Shown: positions 9,721 through 21,416, numbered from the stretch's first letter. The stretch: 64,000 bases of DNA from Metridium senile (GCA_949775045.1 OX459097.1:6651685-6715684), one strand, 5' to 3'. Made by a program: numbers and translations. The notes: generated by a model from the letters alone, not told the origin.

Positions 9721-12700
9721 ATGGCGGATGCACCACGAAAAGTGAAAAGTAGGATTGCTGTTCAATTCTATCCCCTTTAAAATGGTATTAATTGGTTTAT
9801 ATATTTTTATTATATATTCAGAGAAAAGCTGTTCTGGGAAAAAGAGTGTTGACAATGAAAATCAATCAAAAAAGTAAGTAGTCACTGCAAAATATGACAC
9901 TCTTTTATGAAATGACACAAAATATCCACAATTGTGGTAAAAATGTATTTTCTGATGCATAATTTCTGTAGGAAGCAACTGGAAGCTTCTATTCGTTCTC
10001 AAGTTGCAGCAGAAGAAAAAGCACATAGAATTGTTGAGCAGTTGGTTTTGGAAGAAAACGTGGAAGAAAATTATTTCCTTGAAATTGTGAGTAAGAAGTA
10101 TAAAGTCAGATTTTACAAATGTTAGCTTGAAAACAAACTTTCCTTGAAATTTTCTTGTCTTCTCTGTTATTTATGTATTTAATCCACTAAAATTATGCTA
10201 CTTTTAGCTCTTAAAAACAATTTTGAGGCTATCCTTGTACCATTAATGTGTCAGCTGTTATCAAAGTACAGTGGTGCTAGATAACATGAAACTGGATAAT
10301 TGTGGGCTGATCGTCGGTGTAATAATCACCAGTGAGGTCACAATAGCCAAAGACAATACTTGTTTTGTTTTATTGCTATTGTGACCTCACTGGTGAGCAT
10401 AAATTACACCGACTATAAGCCGAATTGTGTCACTCAATACATTTGCCAAAGATGGACAGTAGTAGTAACTGATTTAGGTATCCATCTGTTATTCAAGGGA
10501 AACTACATCACACCAAGTCATTATATTGATATCACAGAGGAGAGGGCAATGGCCAAAGTTTGTGGATATCCAATGTGTTCAAATCCCATGTCTCAGGTCA
10601 GGGAAAACATCAATAAACTTTACAGCATTTAAAACAATAGTATCAGTTGCTTTACATCTTATGTAGCGTTTAATTAACAGGTTCCCATTTAAATCTGTAC
10701 TTATGCAAATTTGGTTGATGTGTGCTAAACATACAGATCAACTAAATTTTATCAGAGAAGTTCACTTCAGAAATAATATACTCTGATTGGTTGATCTGTG
10801 TGTTTAGCACACATCAACACAATTTGCATAAGTACAGATTTAAATGGGAAAGTACAGATTTAAATGGGAACCTGTTAATTACAATATAGCTGTTATTACA
10901 ATTCAGCCTATGATAAAATAATCTTTAGTTTTAGGATTTCAAGTGAAGCTATTAGAACAATAAGTAATATAATAATGAAATTTGTAACACCGTAAAATCT
11001 TTTTTGACTTATTTTACTGATGTTTCAAGCTTTAGCCCTTTGACCAAGGTAGTATAGATGTTGTAACAAATTTTATCATAATATTACCTATCCTTTATAT
11101 CAAACACTGATGCAGCCTAATACTAGTTTATTCACTAGTTTCCATATCCTAGAACAATACATGCAATTTAAGTCTGATCTCATCTCATGTGCATCTGTAA
11201 TAACATCTATTGTTTATATCTTGCCTGGTGTGATCGTTGTTAACTGTTCTATAATCCAATTATTGTTTTTTCACAAATATTTGAAAATAAAGCTTACTGT
11301 TATTTTTTGTTCTAAGATATTACATCAGAAGTACAAAATATCAGTACAGACCAACAGGGTCTTTGATATCTCTGAACGGAAGGTAAAGTATGTTTCTTAC
11401 TTTTTTTACATCATCTATGTAGCTTGTGTAGCCCGGCCTTAGGGTAGGGGTCCCTCTCACCCCAATCCCTGAGAGCCGCTATGCAGGCTATCATCTATGC
11501 AGCAAAAATACTGTGTACTATATCAATGAAATAAAATAAAATTGCTTCTGTGTTATAGTTTTTATTTATTTAGTGATATTATACTTTTGAAATAATTTAT
11601 TAGTCTAGTATGTAATATTGTCAGTTGATGTTTTTTTAGCATTTCTGCAGTAATCAGTGTTATAAAGCATCCAAGTTCTATGAATCACAAATCCCAACTT
11701 CACCTGTCTGGACTCGAACAAGAGAAGAGTAAGTAGAAGACATTATATAGGTAATAGAATGAAATTTGTCACTGTAAACAATGTTGATTTTACTGATATT
11801 TCAAGCTTTAGCCCTTCTAAAGCTGGAAACATCAATAGAGGAAAGTTAACATTTTTTACAAATTTCATTATATTACAATGTTATGTACCTATCGTTTAAT
11901 CACCAACACAGTTGCTACTAGTGTACTCGCTAGTTTCCATTTATAAGACACTATCATTACCTACTAGACAGGTAACCATTGATAAGAGTATTATCTTTAT
12001 ATTGAAAGGTCCTGTTTAAGCTCCCACACCATCACCACCAACCCACCCACAACAACAATACCAACCCATGTATACATAAAAAAAGCCAGCGAGCATGCAA
12101 ACAAACAAAAACAAATTTAATACAATAAATTAAGTGATTGGTGTATTTAATTTTTCTAGGTCTAAGAAGTTTACACTGCTGAAAGATTCTGATCAATCTA
12201 CAAGGTATGAATAGTCCTAATGATGATGATTATGATGATAATGATAGTAATGATGATAATAATGAAGATGGTGATAATAGTTGTGATGATGATGATAATT
12301 ATAAATAACAGGTTCCCATTTAAATCTGTACTTTCCCATTTAAATCTGTACTTATGCAAATTGTGTTGATGTGTGCTAAACACACAGATCAACCAATCAG
12401 AGTATATTATTTCTGAAGTGAACTTCTCTGATTGGTTGATCTGTGTGTTTAGCACACATCAACAAAATTTGCATAAGTACAGATTTAAATGGGAAAGTAC
12501 AGATTTAAATGGGAACCTGTTAAATATGATTGTAATAATTGGTGCTTTAAATTCTTAACTTAAGGTGACTATAATCAGTGTTAGATTACAGTGATAAATT
12601 TGACTGTGATTAACGTTTATGGTAGTGAATGTGAACAAACCTCACATATATTTGAGGTACCAAGCATGCTCTCATTGGCTGACTACGTACTGTGTCTATA

Positions 12701-15700
12701 TCAGAGGACAGAGACACATTCAGCCTTTCATATGAAAATTGTTTTGGCTCTGAATGTGTTTCTCTCTAATGCCCTGCAGCTCCCAGTGTGTATATTAATC
12801 ACAGTATATATGTGGCTGCCATCGGAGCCCTCGACTCCATTGGAGTTTCGGGGAGAGACTGCTTGTCCGATTCAAACTTTATTCTCACTACTAAGCTTTC
12901 TTTACACATAAAAACACTTCAAAAGTTAGCTAAAAGTTAGATAACAAAAACAGTCGCTGGCTACGCTCGTACAACGTTCAGACCACGTTTTTTACATGAT
13001 ATACCGCTGACCGATTACAAAGGTAACCCAACTTGGCACAGGGTACCCGACTGTGGCAACAATATATATATAGACATGCATGCTGTTTTATATTCCTTAA
13101 TGAGAACATTGATAATACCTTTTATTCCTTTCTGTGTTTTCAAAGTTTTGGTGCTGGTCACATGATGGTTGGTAGTGACAGGATACAGACACAAAGGTAT
13201 GAACACTTTCATGTCCACTCTTTGACAGTGATGACAGCTCATCACATGATACACTACTTTGCTAATGCAAATTTTTTATCGTTCCAGTTTACTTAGGAAG
13301 CGAAATTGTTTAATTGATGAGGCAAAATGTGACAGTGTAAAATCATTTTGCCCCCTGAGTAAACTGGAACAAGAGAAAATGTGTATTAGTGTAGTGGTGT
13401 ATAACATGAGCACCAACATTCGAATGCCAACATACAAAAAGATTTAACTATGTCATCAATACCTTGATTAACAACAATGAAAAATGCCTTTTGTACATTG
13501 TCGTTGTTATTATGAAAGGCACTGTAAATAACATAACTATTTCTTAATTATTTTTCAGTTGTGATGATGACATTTTACAGACAAATATAGCAGACAATAT
13601 TGGCAATCAATCCATTGATATTACAAGTGACATAAACCATATGAGAATCTCCACAAATTCACAAACTGAAGATATACATGTAAAACATAAAACCAAACCA
13701 AACTCTTTTGAAACAGAGAGTTCAGAAAGCAAGAATTCAAGTGGATTAGAATTTGGTTTATCCAAAGATACTGAGACATCAGAGTGTCACAAAGAAGATA
13801 GTGTTCTGCATACTTCACATAAAGAAAGGGAGCTTTCTGAAACAAACAGTTCAAAGAGCAAAATTCAAAGTGGATCAGATGTAGATTTGCAAAAAGATTT
13901 CCTTTGTCAATCACAACTTCATGCTACTAACAAAGAAGAAAAAGGCTGTGAAATGAACAGTTTTAATAGAAAAGATCGAACTAGTTATACAGAATTGAAC
14001 AGACAGAAATTAAGTGATCTTCATGTTTCAAATGAACCAAAGATTGAACCTAAAAGAACATCCATGAACTATATTTTTGTAAATTGTATAAAGGAGACTC
14101 TGAGACAATGGTTTACACTATCAAGCTATCAGTATTTAAACATAAAGACAACAAAAAATCAAGCTGATCTTGGAGTACAACAAGGTATCTTAACCATGTT
14201 GTAAATGGCAGACTTTTTTTCATTTTCATTGTATTGTATCCAATACAAATCCATAGCCTATCTATACTATTCTATCCTATCCCATCCTATCCCATTCAAT
14301 CCCTTCAAATCTATTTCTATTCTATCCAATCTCATCCAATCCAATACTATCCAATTCCATTCTATCCTATCCAACTTTTATCCTATCCTATCTTATTTCA
14401 ATTCTTTGCTATTCTACCCTATCCTATTTCTATCCTATTCTATTCTATCCCATCCTATCCTGTCCTATCCTATCTTATTTCAATTCTTTGCTATTCTACC
14501 CTATCCTATTTCTATGCTATCCTATCCTGCCCTAACCTATTTCTATCCTGTTCTATTCTATCCTATCCTATCCTGTCCTATTCTATCTTATTCCATTAAA
14601 TCTGTCAAACATTTTATTTCAGATACAACCAAGGAAGATTTACAAAACTTTACTGAGAGAGCACTTGGCTTTCTTACTCTTAATAAAAACACAGATTATA
14701 ATGATGGTGATGATGATAATGATGGTGATGATGATAACGAGCATGGTGATAATGATAGAGAGGACAATGTGAAGACTAATTCACATATTACTTCTGAAGA
14801 CATCACTATTACTGAGCATGAAATTACCAGCAAGGTACATGTATATGTTACAGCATAATGTGCCTTACCGTGGCCACCCAATTAAAGTTTTGTACAAGTT
14901 AGCTTAGTGTTTAAAAGTTTCTCTTTTCAAATTATTAGCTACACCTTTTCAAATTTAAACATCCTAGGATGTTTTTCAGACACTTATAAACCTCACTCTT
15001 TGTCTTCTTTACCGTTTGACACTCAGCGTTTCTTTTATATTAAGGTCAAATTCCTACTTTCTGATTGGTTAGTTTAACAAAACTTTAATTAGGTGGCCAC
15101 GGTAAGGTGGGTCATGCTATAATTATATAAGATGTGACTACCATTGTTTGGTTTGGTTCATTTGTGTTAGATTACTCAACCAAAATATTAAATTTATTTA
15201 TAATTTGATCACATTTTTATCTTGAAGAAATTTGCTTGCATTGTTCCTCCAATTGACTCTAAGTCACAGCTTACCATAAGACGACAAATAGTGATACAAA
15301 AAATGATACATTTGTAAGTAAATTTAAATTTGATAATTGTTTAATTAACTTACGGATTGATTGTTTGGCTAATTCAATATCTGATATTTGATTGATTGTT
15401 TGGCTAAATGATTTATTTATTCATTGTTTGGTAATTGTTTGATTAATAATTGCCTAATTGGTTTGTTGACTCATTGATTGATAATTTGATTGACTATTAA
15501 TTAATAATGAATATTGATTGATTATAATGAGTGATTTTCTGATGTGTTGAATGACTGTTTGATTGGTTAACTAAACTGATTTTTACTGATTGATTGATAT
15601 TTGACTGACTGATTGATGGATTGTTTGATTGACTGATTGATAGTTTGATTGATTGATGGTTTGACTGACTGATTGATTGATGGTTTGACTAATTGATGGT

Positions 15701-17814
15701 TTGACTGATTGATGGTTTGATTGATTGATGGTTTGACTGATTGATGGTTTGACTGATTGATGGTTTGACTGATTGATGGTTTGATTGATGGTTCAGTTGA
15801 GTGATGGTTTGACTGATTGATGGTTTGATTGATTGATGGTTTGACTGATTGATGGTTTGACTGATTGATGGTTTGACTGATTGATGGTTTGATTGATTGA
15901 TGGTTTGACTGATTGATGGTTTGATTGATTGATGGTTTGATTGATTGATGGTTTGATTGATTGATGGTTCGGTTGAGTGATGGTTTGATTGATTGATGGT
16001 TTGAGTGATTGATGGTTTGACTGATTGATGGTTTGATTGATTGATGGTTCGGTTGAGTGATGGTTTGATTGTTTGATTGATGGATTGACTGTTTTATGGT
16101 TTGGTTGATTGATGGTTTGATTGATTGATGGTTTGACTGATTGATGGTTTGATGGATTGATTGATGGTTTGATTAATTGATGGTTTGATTAATTGATGGC
16201 TTGATTGATTGACTGATTGAATGACTTGATTGGTGGATTGATTGACCTACTGACTGGTTAAGTGTTTGATTGAAAGGTTAATTTAATTAGTGCATTTTAT
16301 GACCAATTTGCATATTGATTGATTGATTCTTTTTTTTCATACAGGCTTCCTGAGATCCTTCATTCATCACAATTAAATATCAGAGATATAGAGAATCATT
16401 TTAGTAAACTTGTAAAAACATTTAGGTAAGTACTTTCACTACTCTTTTGACAATGTAGAGTAGTAGCCTCCTTTACAGCCATCCCTCTATAGGATTCTGG
16501 GAAGGTCTCCTCACAGCCAATAGAATTGGTACAAAGGAAGCCCAAAGTTAGAAAAGAGTTTCCTTTGGAGGAGTTTAAAATTAGAGTGTACCAGTACTTA
16601 CTTCTTACTGTTCTGTTCCAATGATTAGCCTAAAGTTTGTACAAAATAGTACAATTAGACAATACATAAACTTAGTTTTGTTCTTACTGTTCTGTTCCAA
16701 TGATTAGCCTCAAGTTTGTACAAAATAGTACAATTAGACAATGCATCAATTTAGTTTTGTTCTCACTGTTCTGTTCCAGTGATATCCAAAAAATGCAATC
16801 AGACAATACATATTCAGTTTTGTTCCAGTGACATGTACTCTATTGACTATAGGTTTTTATTATTGTAGATTGAGCAATCAAAATGTTATGTTCAAACCAT
16901 TAGAGTGGAGAGGATTGACAGTCAGCATTCTTTATTTGTAAGTGGACATCACTGTTCTTTTGTTTTACAAAGAAATGGCCGTCTTCATTGTCAGCATAAT
17001 CATCATCACCATTATGGATGTCATCAGTCCTCACCATTATCATCACCAACATTACGAATCTCATCATCAGTTATAACCATTATTGTTGTCATTATCATTG
17101 ATCATCATCAGCATTATCACTTTCAGCAATATCACCACCATTTTATGAATATCCTCACCATTATTATCATGATTGTCATCGACATCATTTTGGTAATCTT
17201 CCACTGCTATAAACATAGTAATCAATGTAATTATCAATCTTTACAAAATGAACGCCTGTGTTGTATCAGATATATAAAACACTTGTCATGGTCATGACTT
17301 CTTTTGTAAATTTCTCATGAACTATTCATGAGTTTTTTAAATAGACATACTCATCATCAGTTATCATCACCATTATTATTCTTGTTGTAATCATCATCAT
17401 AATCTACATTATCATTACACCAAAAAACAACTCATTGCCATCAACATCATTTTCTTCATCATCCTGCATAACAACCATCAACACTGCTTTCATTATCAGT
17501 CCCAGTAATTTCTTTCTAGAACTAAGACCACAAAAGTCCTGCCAATAATACACAAAGTTGGCTGACAAAATAACATTACTTTTATTTATTTTAGAATTCA
17601 CCAAAACTTTTATTCAAACATTGATGGTATTCCAAGTGTTTTGGATGTAATGGAGAATACTTTAAATAACCTTGGACTAACACATCAGGATTTGAACAAC
17701 ATAGCCAGTTCATTGGGCTCAGAGATAACTGCAGAGAGTGACTGTCTATTAACACATGTTGACAGCAAAGACAGACAGACAGAACCTTATAGTCAAATGG
17801 AAGATCTAGACTAG
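9721..17814 (+). CDS. RPAP2: RPAP2: RNA polymerase II CTD Ser5 phosphatase / Pol II-associated protein 2
   Basis: Fourteen exons: 9721-9748, 9822-9873, 9972-10086, 10498-10596, 11317-11382, 11640-11728, 12160-12204, 13146-13196, 13559-14184, 14623-14834, 15228-15313, 16345-16425, 16869-16937, 17595-17814. They join in phase into 612 residues, about the length of the human protein. The RTR1 zinc domain carries Cys87 and Cys92 (CGYPMC) and Cys123 and Cys127 (CSNQC), with [18 protein letters not shown] between, a close RPAP2 match. The long exon 9 is a Ser/Lys/Glu-rich linker and exons 11-14 are the conserved C-terminal helices. RPAP2/Rtr1 acts on the Pol II C-terminal domain and in Pol II import. 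The 51-nt exon 8 keeps the frame and may be optional. Introns are swollen by MITEs and minisatellites, and the 3' end borrows a MITE poly(A) signal. Confidence 0.93.
10314..10412. repeat. Hairpin fold-back in RPAP2 intron
   Basis: About 37 bp (TCGGTGTAATAATCACCAGT...) pairs with its near-exact reverse complement ending at 10412 around a short loop. Probably a small MITE. It lies between exons 3 and 4. Confidence 0.65.
10678..10874. mobile_element. Fold-back MITE, CAGGTTCCC family, copy 1
   Basis: Both ends read CAGGTTCCCATTTAAATCTG in inverted orientation, and TTAA flanks both sides (10674-10677 and 10875-10878). Related copies lie at 12309-12519 and 51621-51837. The right arm has a second copy of the GTACAGATTTAAATGGGAA block. 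Confidence 0.85.
10961..11092. mobile_element. Fold-back MITE, GGTAATATAATG family, copy 1
   Basis: The arms run AATATAATAATGAAATTTG... and ...ACAAATTTTATCATAATATT. The centre contains TTTCAAGCTTTAGCCCTTTG, shared with copies at 11749-11896 and 35715-35855. No coding capacity. Confidence 0.7.
11414..11492. repeat. Short palindromic repeat with AGCCTGC ends
   Basis: A GC-richer 80-bp segment starting near TGTAGCCCGG and ending at GCAGGCTA. A related segment is at 36953-37009 (AGCCTGCG...GCAGGCTA). Probably a small dispersed MITE; weak support. Confidence 0.4.
11749..11896. mobile_element. Fold-back MITE, GGTAATATAATG family, copy 2
   Basis: The left end GGTAATAGAATGAAATTTG pairs with the right end AAATTTCATTATATTACA. 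The centre again reads TTTCAAGCTTTAGCCCTT. It lies in the intron after RPAP2 exon 6. Confidence 0.7.
12309..12519. mobile_element. Fold-back MITE, CAGGTTCCC family, copy 2
   Basis: An almost perfect palindrome of about 210 bp with the doubled ATTTAAATCTGTACT block on both arms. The central sequence around 12416 is AAGTGAACTTCT. The right flank keeps TTAA; the left reads ATAA. It lies in RPAP2 intron 7, directly after a GAT/AAT-rich run (12210-12306). Confidence 0.85.
14255..14595 (+). repeat. CTATCCTATC microsatellite in RPAP2 intron
   Basis: About 340 bp of imperfect (CTATC)n with variants such as CTATTC and CCATCC. Open frames across it are repeat artefacts. It lies between RPAP2 exons 9 and 10. 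Confidence 0.85.
14854..15117. mobile_element. MITE with CCTTACCGTGGCCACC ends, copy 1
   Basis: The left end GTGCCTTACCGTGGCCACCC and an ATTAAAGTTTTGTACAAGTTA block are matched by an inverted right end (GGTGGCCACGGTAAGGTG). A second copy lies at 19754-19962. It starts 20 nt after the RPAP2 exon 10 donor. Confidence 0.8.
15340..16270 (+). repeat. TTGATTGATGG minisatellite in RPAP2 intron
   Basis: About 900 bp of (TGAT)n-derived repeats, mostly a 15-16-bp unit GATTGATGGTTTGAC/T repeated dozens of times with point variants between 15600 and 16200. It ends 75 bp before the exon 12 acceptor. The spacing is too irregular and the units too short for a CRISPR-like array. Confidence 0.9.
16985..17180 (+). 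repeat. ATC-rich microsatellite in RPAP2 intron
   Basis: Imperfect CATCATCAC/TATCATT runs between exons 13 and 14. The 130-codon His-rich frame across it is an artefact of the repeat. Confidence 0.8.
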
Positions 17815-17828
17815 CTGGTGTGTTATTA

Positions 17829-17984
17829 GAGTGCAAACAATAAAAGTGTGCAATACTTTGTACTATTTACCACTAAATAGTGTTGATTAAACAATAGAGA
17901 ACAAAAGAATTTGCATAATTTAGCAGTATTTAGTGGTATTTATGTGGTATTTATGTTGCACACTTTTAATGTTTGTACTCTAGC
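17829..17984 (+). mobile_element. Fold-back MITE behind the RPAP2 stop codon
   Basis: The arms GAGTGCAAACAATAAAAGTG and its complement at AGTTTGTACTC-like right ends enclose paired TACCACTAAATA/TATTTAGTGGTA blocks. It begins 14 nt after the stop and carries an AATAAA. Confidence 0.8.
17839..17844 (+). terminator. AATAAA poly(A) signal for RPAP2, inside the MITE
   Basis: AATAAA 24 nt after the RPAP2 stop is the first canonical signal downstream. It belongs to the MITE arm and recurs in the later tandem copies. Whether it is used needs transcript ends. Confidence 0.5.
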
Positions 17985-18500
17985 TAACATGTTGATACTA
18001 AAGACAGACAGACAGAACCTTATAGTCAAATGGAAGATCTAGACTAGCTGGTGTGTTATTAGAGTACAAACAATAAAAGTGTGCAATACTTTGTACTATT
18101 TACCACTAAATAGTGTTGATTAAACAATAGAGAACAAAATAATTTGCATAATTTAGCAGTATTTAGTGGTATTTATGTTGCACACTTTTAATGTTTGTAC
18201 TCTAGCTAACATGTTGATACTAAAGACAGACAGACAGAACCTTATAGTCAAATGGAAGATCTAGACTAGCTGGTGTGTTATTAGAGTACAAACAATAAAA
18301 GTGTGCAATACTTTGTACTATTTACCACTAAATAGTGTTGATTAAACAATAGAGAACAAAAGAATTTGCATAATTTAGCAGTATTTATGTTGCACACTTT
18401 TAATGTTTGTACTCTAGCTAACATGTTGATACTAAAGACAGACAGACAGAACCTTATAGTCAAATGGAAGATCTAGACTAGCTGAAGTGTTATTAGCTAA

Positions 18501-19753
18501 CATGTAGCAGTCTGTCAATCATCAATCACACTAAATTTCGTACAATCTTTTCCACTCTTCTGATGATGTTGGTGCCCGACGAAAGCTAAAGATTTAAATA
18601 AAAACAGTATATAGCCTTAAATCTACTCTTATAATTACACACAATGCTACTGAAGGACAACTTTAATACTATCCTGACTTTATCTGTCACAATTTTCACA
18701 GCCATACTTCAAAGATAATGGTAACTAGACAAGCTAGGAGCATGCAGTCGGGCTCATAAAATCAACACAGGAGGCTAAACAATTCTAAGTTGGGCTTCCT
18801 GTGTTTGTTCCTAAAGCATAATAGGGGACTATTCGCAACACGACAGATTGATAGATACATACATAGATTGACTTAAAGGTAAACCTAGAGTCGGGCCCTC
18901 TAGCCCAACTAATAATTTCCTCTTTTGAACTTTCCTGGCCTCCATATTATTTTGATCACAGCCATACTTCAAAGATAATGGTAATAATTTCCTTTTTTTT
19001 AAATTTCCTGGCCTCCATATTATTTTACTAATTAATTGACAGATTGATAGCTGTCAATCATTAAGAAATATCACCATTAACATAATCTCATTATCTTTTT
19101 ACCCTGGCAGCAGGGTCAGATCCAGAAATTTGTCAGGGGTGGTCCTGATTGCAAATGAAGGGCTGTTGTGGTGTTAGGGGGTGTCAGGTGCCACTAGATT
19201 CACCCATGAGTAGTATTGTGAATGACTAACATATGTCGTTTGCATGGAAATAATGTAACTATGATAACAAAGAATTATTGTTTAAAAGTTTTCAAATGAA
19301 ATTTTAAATTATGGATAAACCTTTGACAAAAAAAAACATTTTTCTAAAAAAAAAATTTAAAAAAAAATTAATAATCTCCACTGTGAAACTTTACTAATAG
19401 TTTACTAATTATAAATATAGAATAATAAGGTTAAAATAGAAGTTTTTAATGCAAATGCTTTTAGCAATTTGATTCTATTTCATTACTTCAGTGTTTTCAC
19501 TGTATTATACTAGTTTCCATTGGTTTTCATTGTAAATAAACAAGGATTGTACTATTTCAATATTTTCTACATTGTAACAAGTGCATGGACATACATGTAC
19601 TGTAACCAAACATGGCTACTTACTGACATTACTTACTTACTAGTCCATTAGAATAAAAGACACATGTTTGACTACTAGATATTTTTGCCATTATTCTACT
19701 ACAAGTGTATTCATATTGTTATATTTTCTTCAAATAACAAGTACATGGGTTAC
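18501..19753. other. Spacer between RPAP2 and ZDHHC24
   Basis: No gene, RNA or clear transposon is seen. One local duplication is visible: the block CAGCCATACTTCAAAGATAA occurs at about 18699 and 18959, and AATTTCCTGGCCTCCATATT-like blocks at 18926 and 18999. Poly(A) runs lie near 19330-19370. The two genes converge here. Confidence 0.6.
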
Positions 19754-19962
19754 AGTGTGATGCACCTTACAGTGGCCACCTAATTAAAGTTTTGTACAAG
19801 TTAACCAATCAGAAAGCGAGAATTTGACCTTAATATAAAAGACACTCCGAGTGTCAAACGGTAAACATTTTGAAATTTTCAACACGAAGACAAACTTTTG
19901 AACGCTAAGCTAACTTGTACAATACTTTAATTGGGTGGCCATGGTAAGGCGTGTTATGCTGT
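19754..19962. mobile_element. MITE with CCTTACCGTGGCCACC ends, copy 2
   Basis: The ends GATGCACCTTACAGTGGCCA and the inverse of TGGGTGGCCATGGTAAGGCG match copy 1 at 14854-15117. It ends 20 bp beyond the ZDHHC24 stop codon, so it forms most of that gene's presumed 3' UTR. Confidence 0.75.
19926..19931 (-). terminator. ATTAAA poly(A) signal candidate for ZDHHC24, inside a MITE
   Basis: On the minus strand ATTAAA lies 51 nt after the ZDHHC24 stop codon, in the conserved AATTAAAGT block of the MITE arm. ATTAAA is the commonest variant signal. Its use here is inferred. Confidence 0.4.
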
Positions 19963-19982
19963 AGGTAAGAGTCCATATTATT

Positions 19983-20828
19983 TTATATGTCCTTTGACAT
20001 TTCCATTCCTGCCGTCTGAGTATATGTGGTACCATCGCCAGGAAGAGGTGATGGCAATGCTGGCCACAACCATGCCAAGTACCACTTTTTCCCCATGATT
20101 TCAAAAAAGTTGGACAGAGCTCCTCTGTCATAAAGCCTCTTTTTCTTCTTCCTTTCATAAGATGTCTGACCACGGACAATAATGTTCACTTGGAAGAATA
20201 ACAGAAGTGAGAACATCATCATAGCGAAGAGGGAAATGCCTGCCATGAATGTTACAAATGTTTGATAAGCCGTTGTGTAGCCTGTCATCCAAGAGAGCAT
20301 GGGCATGAAGATTGTGAACATGGTAATCCACCCAAAGTTGCCAATCACTCCAGTAACATACTCCCAGTGAAACAGATTCGCATATAACGCCCCGATCCAC
20401 AAATACAGAGCCAGGTATAAATAGTAACGGTAGTTGGCATGCCCAACGCATTTCCCAGCAAATATACAATGATGATCTCGACGAAGAACACAGATATTAC
20501 ACACATGGCAGTGATGTGCACGAGGTGGGGCGTTCATCTGACAATATGGACAATAGGTCCAACCTGGCTTCAAGACAGACGGAAGAGCTAAGTTAGAGCC
20601 AGTAATGTCTGTCATAATTACTTTATAAAGGTTGGAGAACACGTTTAGAAACAGGAAGAGTCCGCAAAAGACGTGGACCATGTACCAAAATGAAAATATC
20701 TCGTGGAATAGTGGCAAGACAACGAACAGTTCGAATAAAGCGATGACCCAAAGCATGACAACCATGAACACAAATGCAGCCAAATCAGAGCCTTTCTTGG
20801 GTAAAATACGCTCGGTTAAACTAGCCAT
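19983..20828 (-). CDS. ZDHHC24: DHHC palmitoyltransferase, ZDHHC24-like
   Basis: 281 residues in one exon. Four membrane segments are visible (about 18-40, 47-69, 137-160 and 190-217). The Cys-rich DHHC domain at 93-143 lies between segments 2 and 3, with CPYCQMNAPPRAHHCHVC and the catalytic RRDHHC (Asp118-Cys121). ZDHHC enzymes move palmitate from CoA to their own DHHC cysteine and then to protein cysteines on the cytosolic face of endomembranes. The TTxE-like and C-terminal blocks RGQTSYE and WLWPALPSPLPGDG match ZDHHC24 rather than other members. The length is close to the human enzyme. The start has a good context and the frame is intact. It ends in a MITE-derived 3' flank. Confidence 0.93.
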   Translation of the reverse strand: MASLTERILPKKGSDLAAFVFMVVMLWVIALFELFVVLPLFHEIFSFWYMVHVFCGLFLFLNVFSNLYKVIMTDITGSNLALPSVLKPGWTYCPYCQMNAPPRAHHCHVCNICVLRRDHHCIFAGKCVGHANYRYYLYLALYLWIGALYANLFHWEYVTGVIGNFGWITMFTIFMPMLSWMTGYTTAYQTFVTFMAGISLFAMMMFSLLLFFQVNIIVRGQTSYERKKKKRLYDRGALSNFFEIMGKKWYLAWLWPALPSPLPGDGTTYTQTAGMEMSKDI

Positions 20829-21416
20829 TGTGTACTGTATGTGATTAGAAGTATTTAGATTTGACTCTGTTTTAAAACAGACAAAAATATGGCTGTTTGG
20901 TCAGCACGGCTTTTCGGATCAGTAAACATGTAGTACAACGCTTGCATAGACTGGGTACGAAGCACAGGGTACCCAACATAAGTTTACTCAGTCAGTCTTT
21001 ATTCAGTAGTTTTTTTTAGATATTGATTGATTATATCTATATTTTATTCATGTATTTGTTTGTTTACTGATTTTTTTACCCGTTTGATTTGTTATTTGTT
21101 TGTTTATTTGTTCATTTATTAAGAAATTAGAATCTGAATTTGGAGTCTCGTCTTTTTTAGTAAGATATAAAATGCCAGGTTATCTTTTTACAAACCTCAT
21201 TGTAGAATTGCCCTATTTCATTATGACGTCACGATGTGTTTTAGTGGGGGATAGAATTGCCGAAAACAATGGTAATTTCAACTAAATCTTCTTTCTCTTT
21301 GAAAATTGAGCTTCAAATTATCTAATTTTTATATGTATGTTTTGTGTCTTTGTTTATACTTTCATATTTATGGCATTTTGTTGTCATTTCTTTCCTATCC
21401 GTCTTGTAAATGCAAT
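20829..21416. other. Spacer upstream of ZDHHC24 and downstream of TPST
   Basis: Both neighbours are on the minus strand. The part next to 20829 should hold the ZDHHC24 promoter. No gene or clear repeat is seen apart from T-rich and TTTGTTTATT-rich runs (21000-21120). Confidence 0.5.

Larger units (their letters stand above)
17755..18500 (+). repeat. Four tandem copies of the RPAP2 3' end with three MITEs between
   Basis: The last 60 coding bases of RPAP2 plus its stop (block AAAGACAGACAGACAGAACC...GAAGATCTAGACTAGCTG) occur at 17755, 17987, 18210 and 18421. Between them lie three copies of the GAGTACAAAC fold-back MITE (about 17829-17984, 18062-18204 and 18285-18415), each somewhat shorter than the last. 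The whole exon-tail-plus-MITE unit was amplified after the MITE inserted behind the stop codon. Only the first copy is in frame with the gene. Confidence 0.9.

Noticed and set aside
12591..12911. 106-codon frame in RPAP2 intron 7
   Set aside because: No family resemblance, lies wholly in an intron, and part of it (GGTAGTGARTGTGA..CCTCACA) recurs near 30545, suggesting a repeat.
15600..16230. Regular repeats that could look like a CRISPR array
   Set aside because: Eukaryotic intronic minisatellite of 15-16-bp units without unique spacers; the same applies to 50215-50412.
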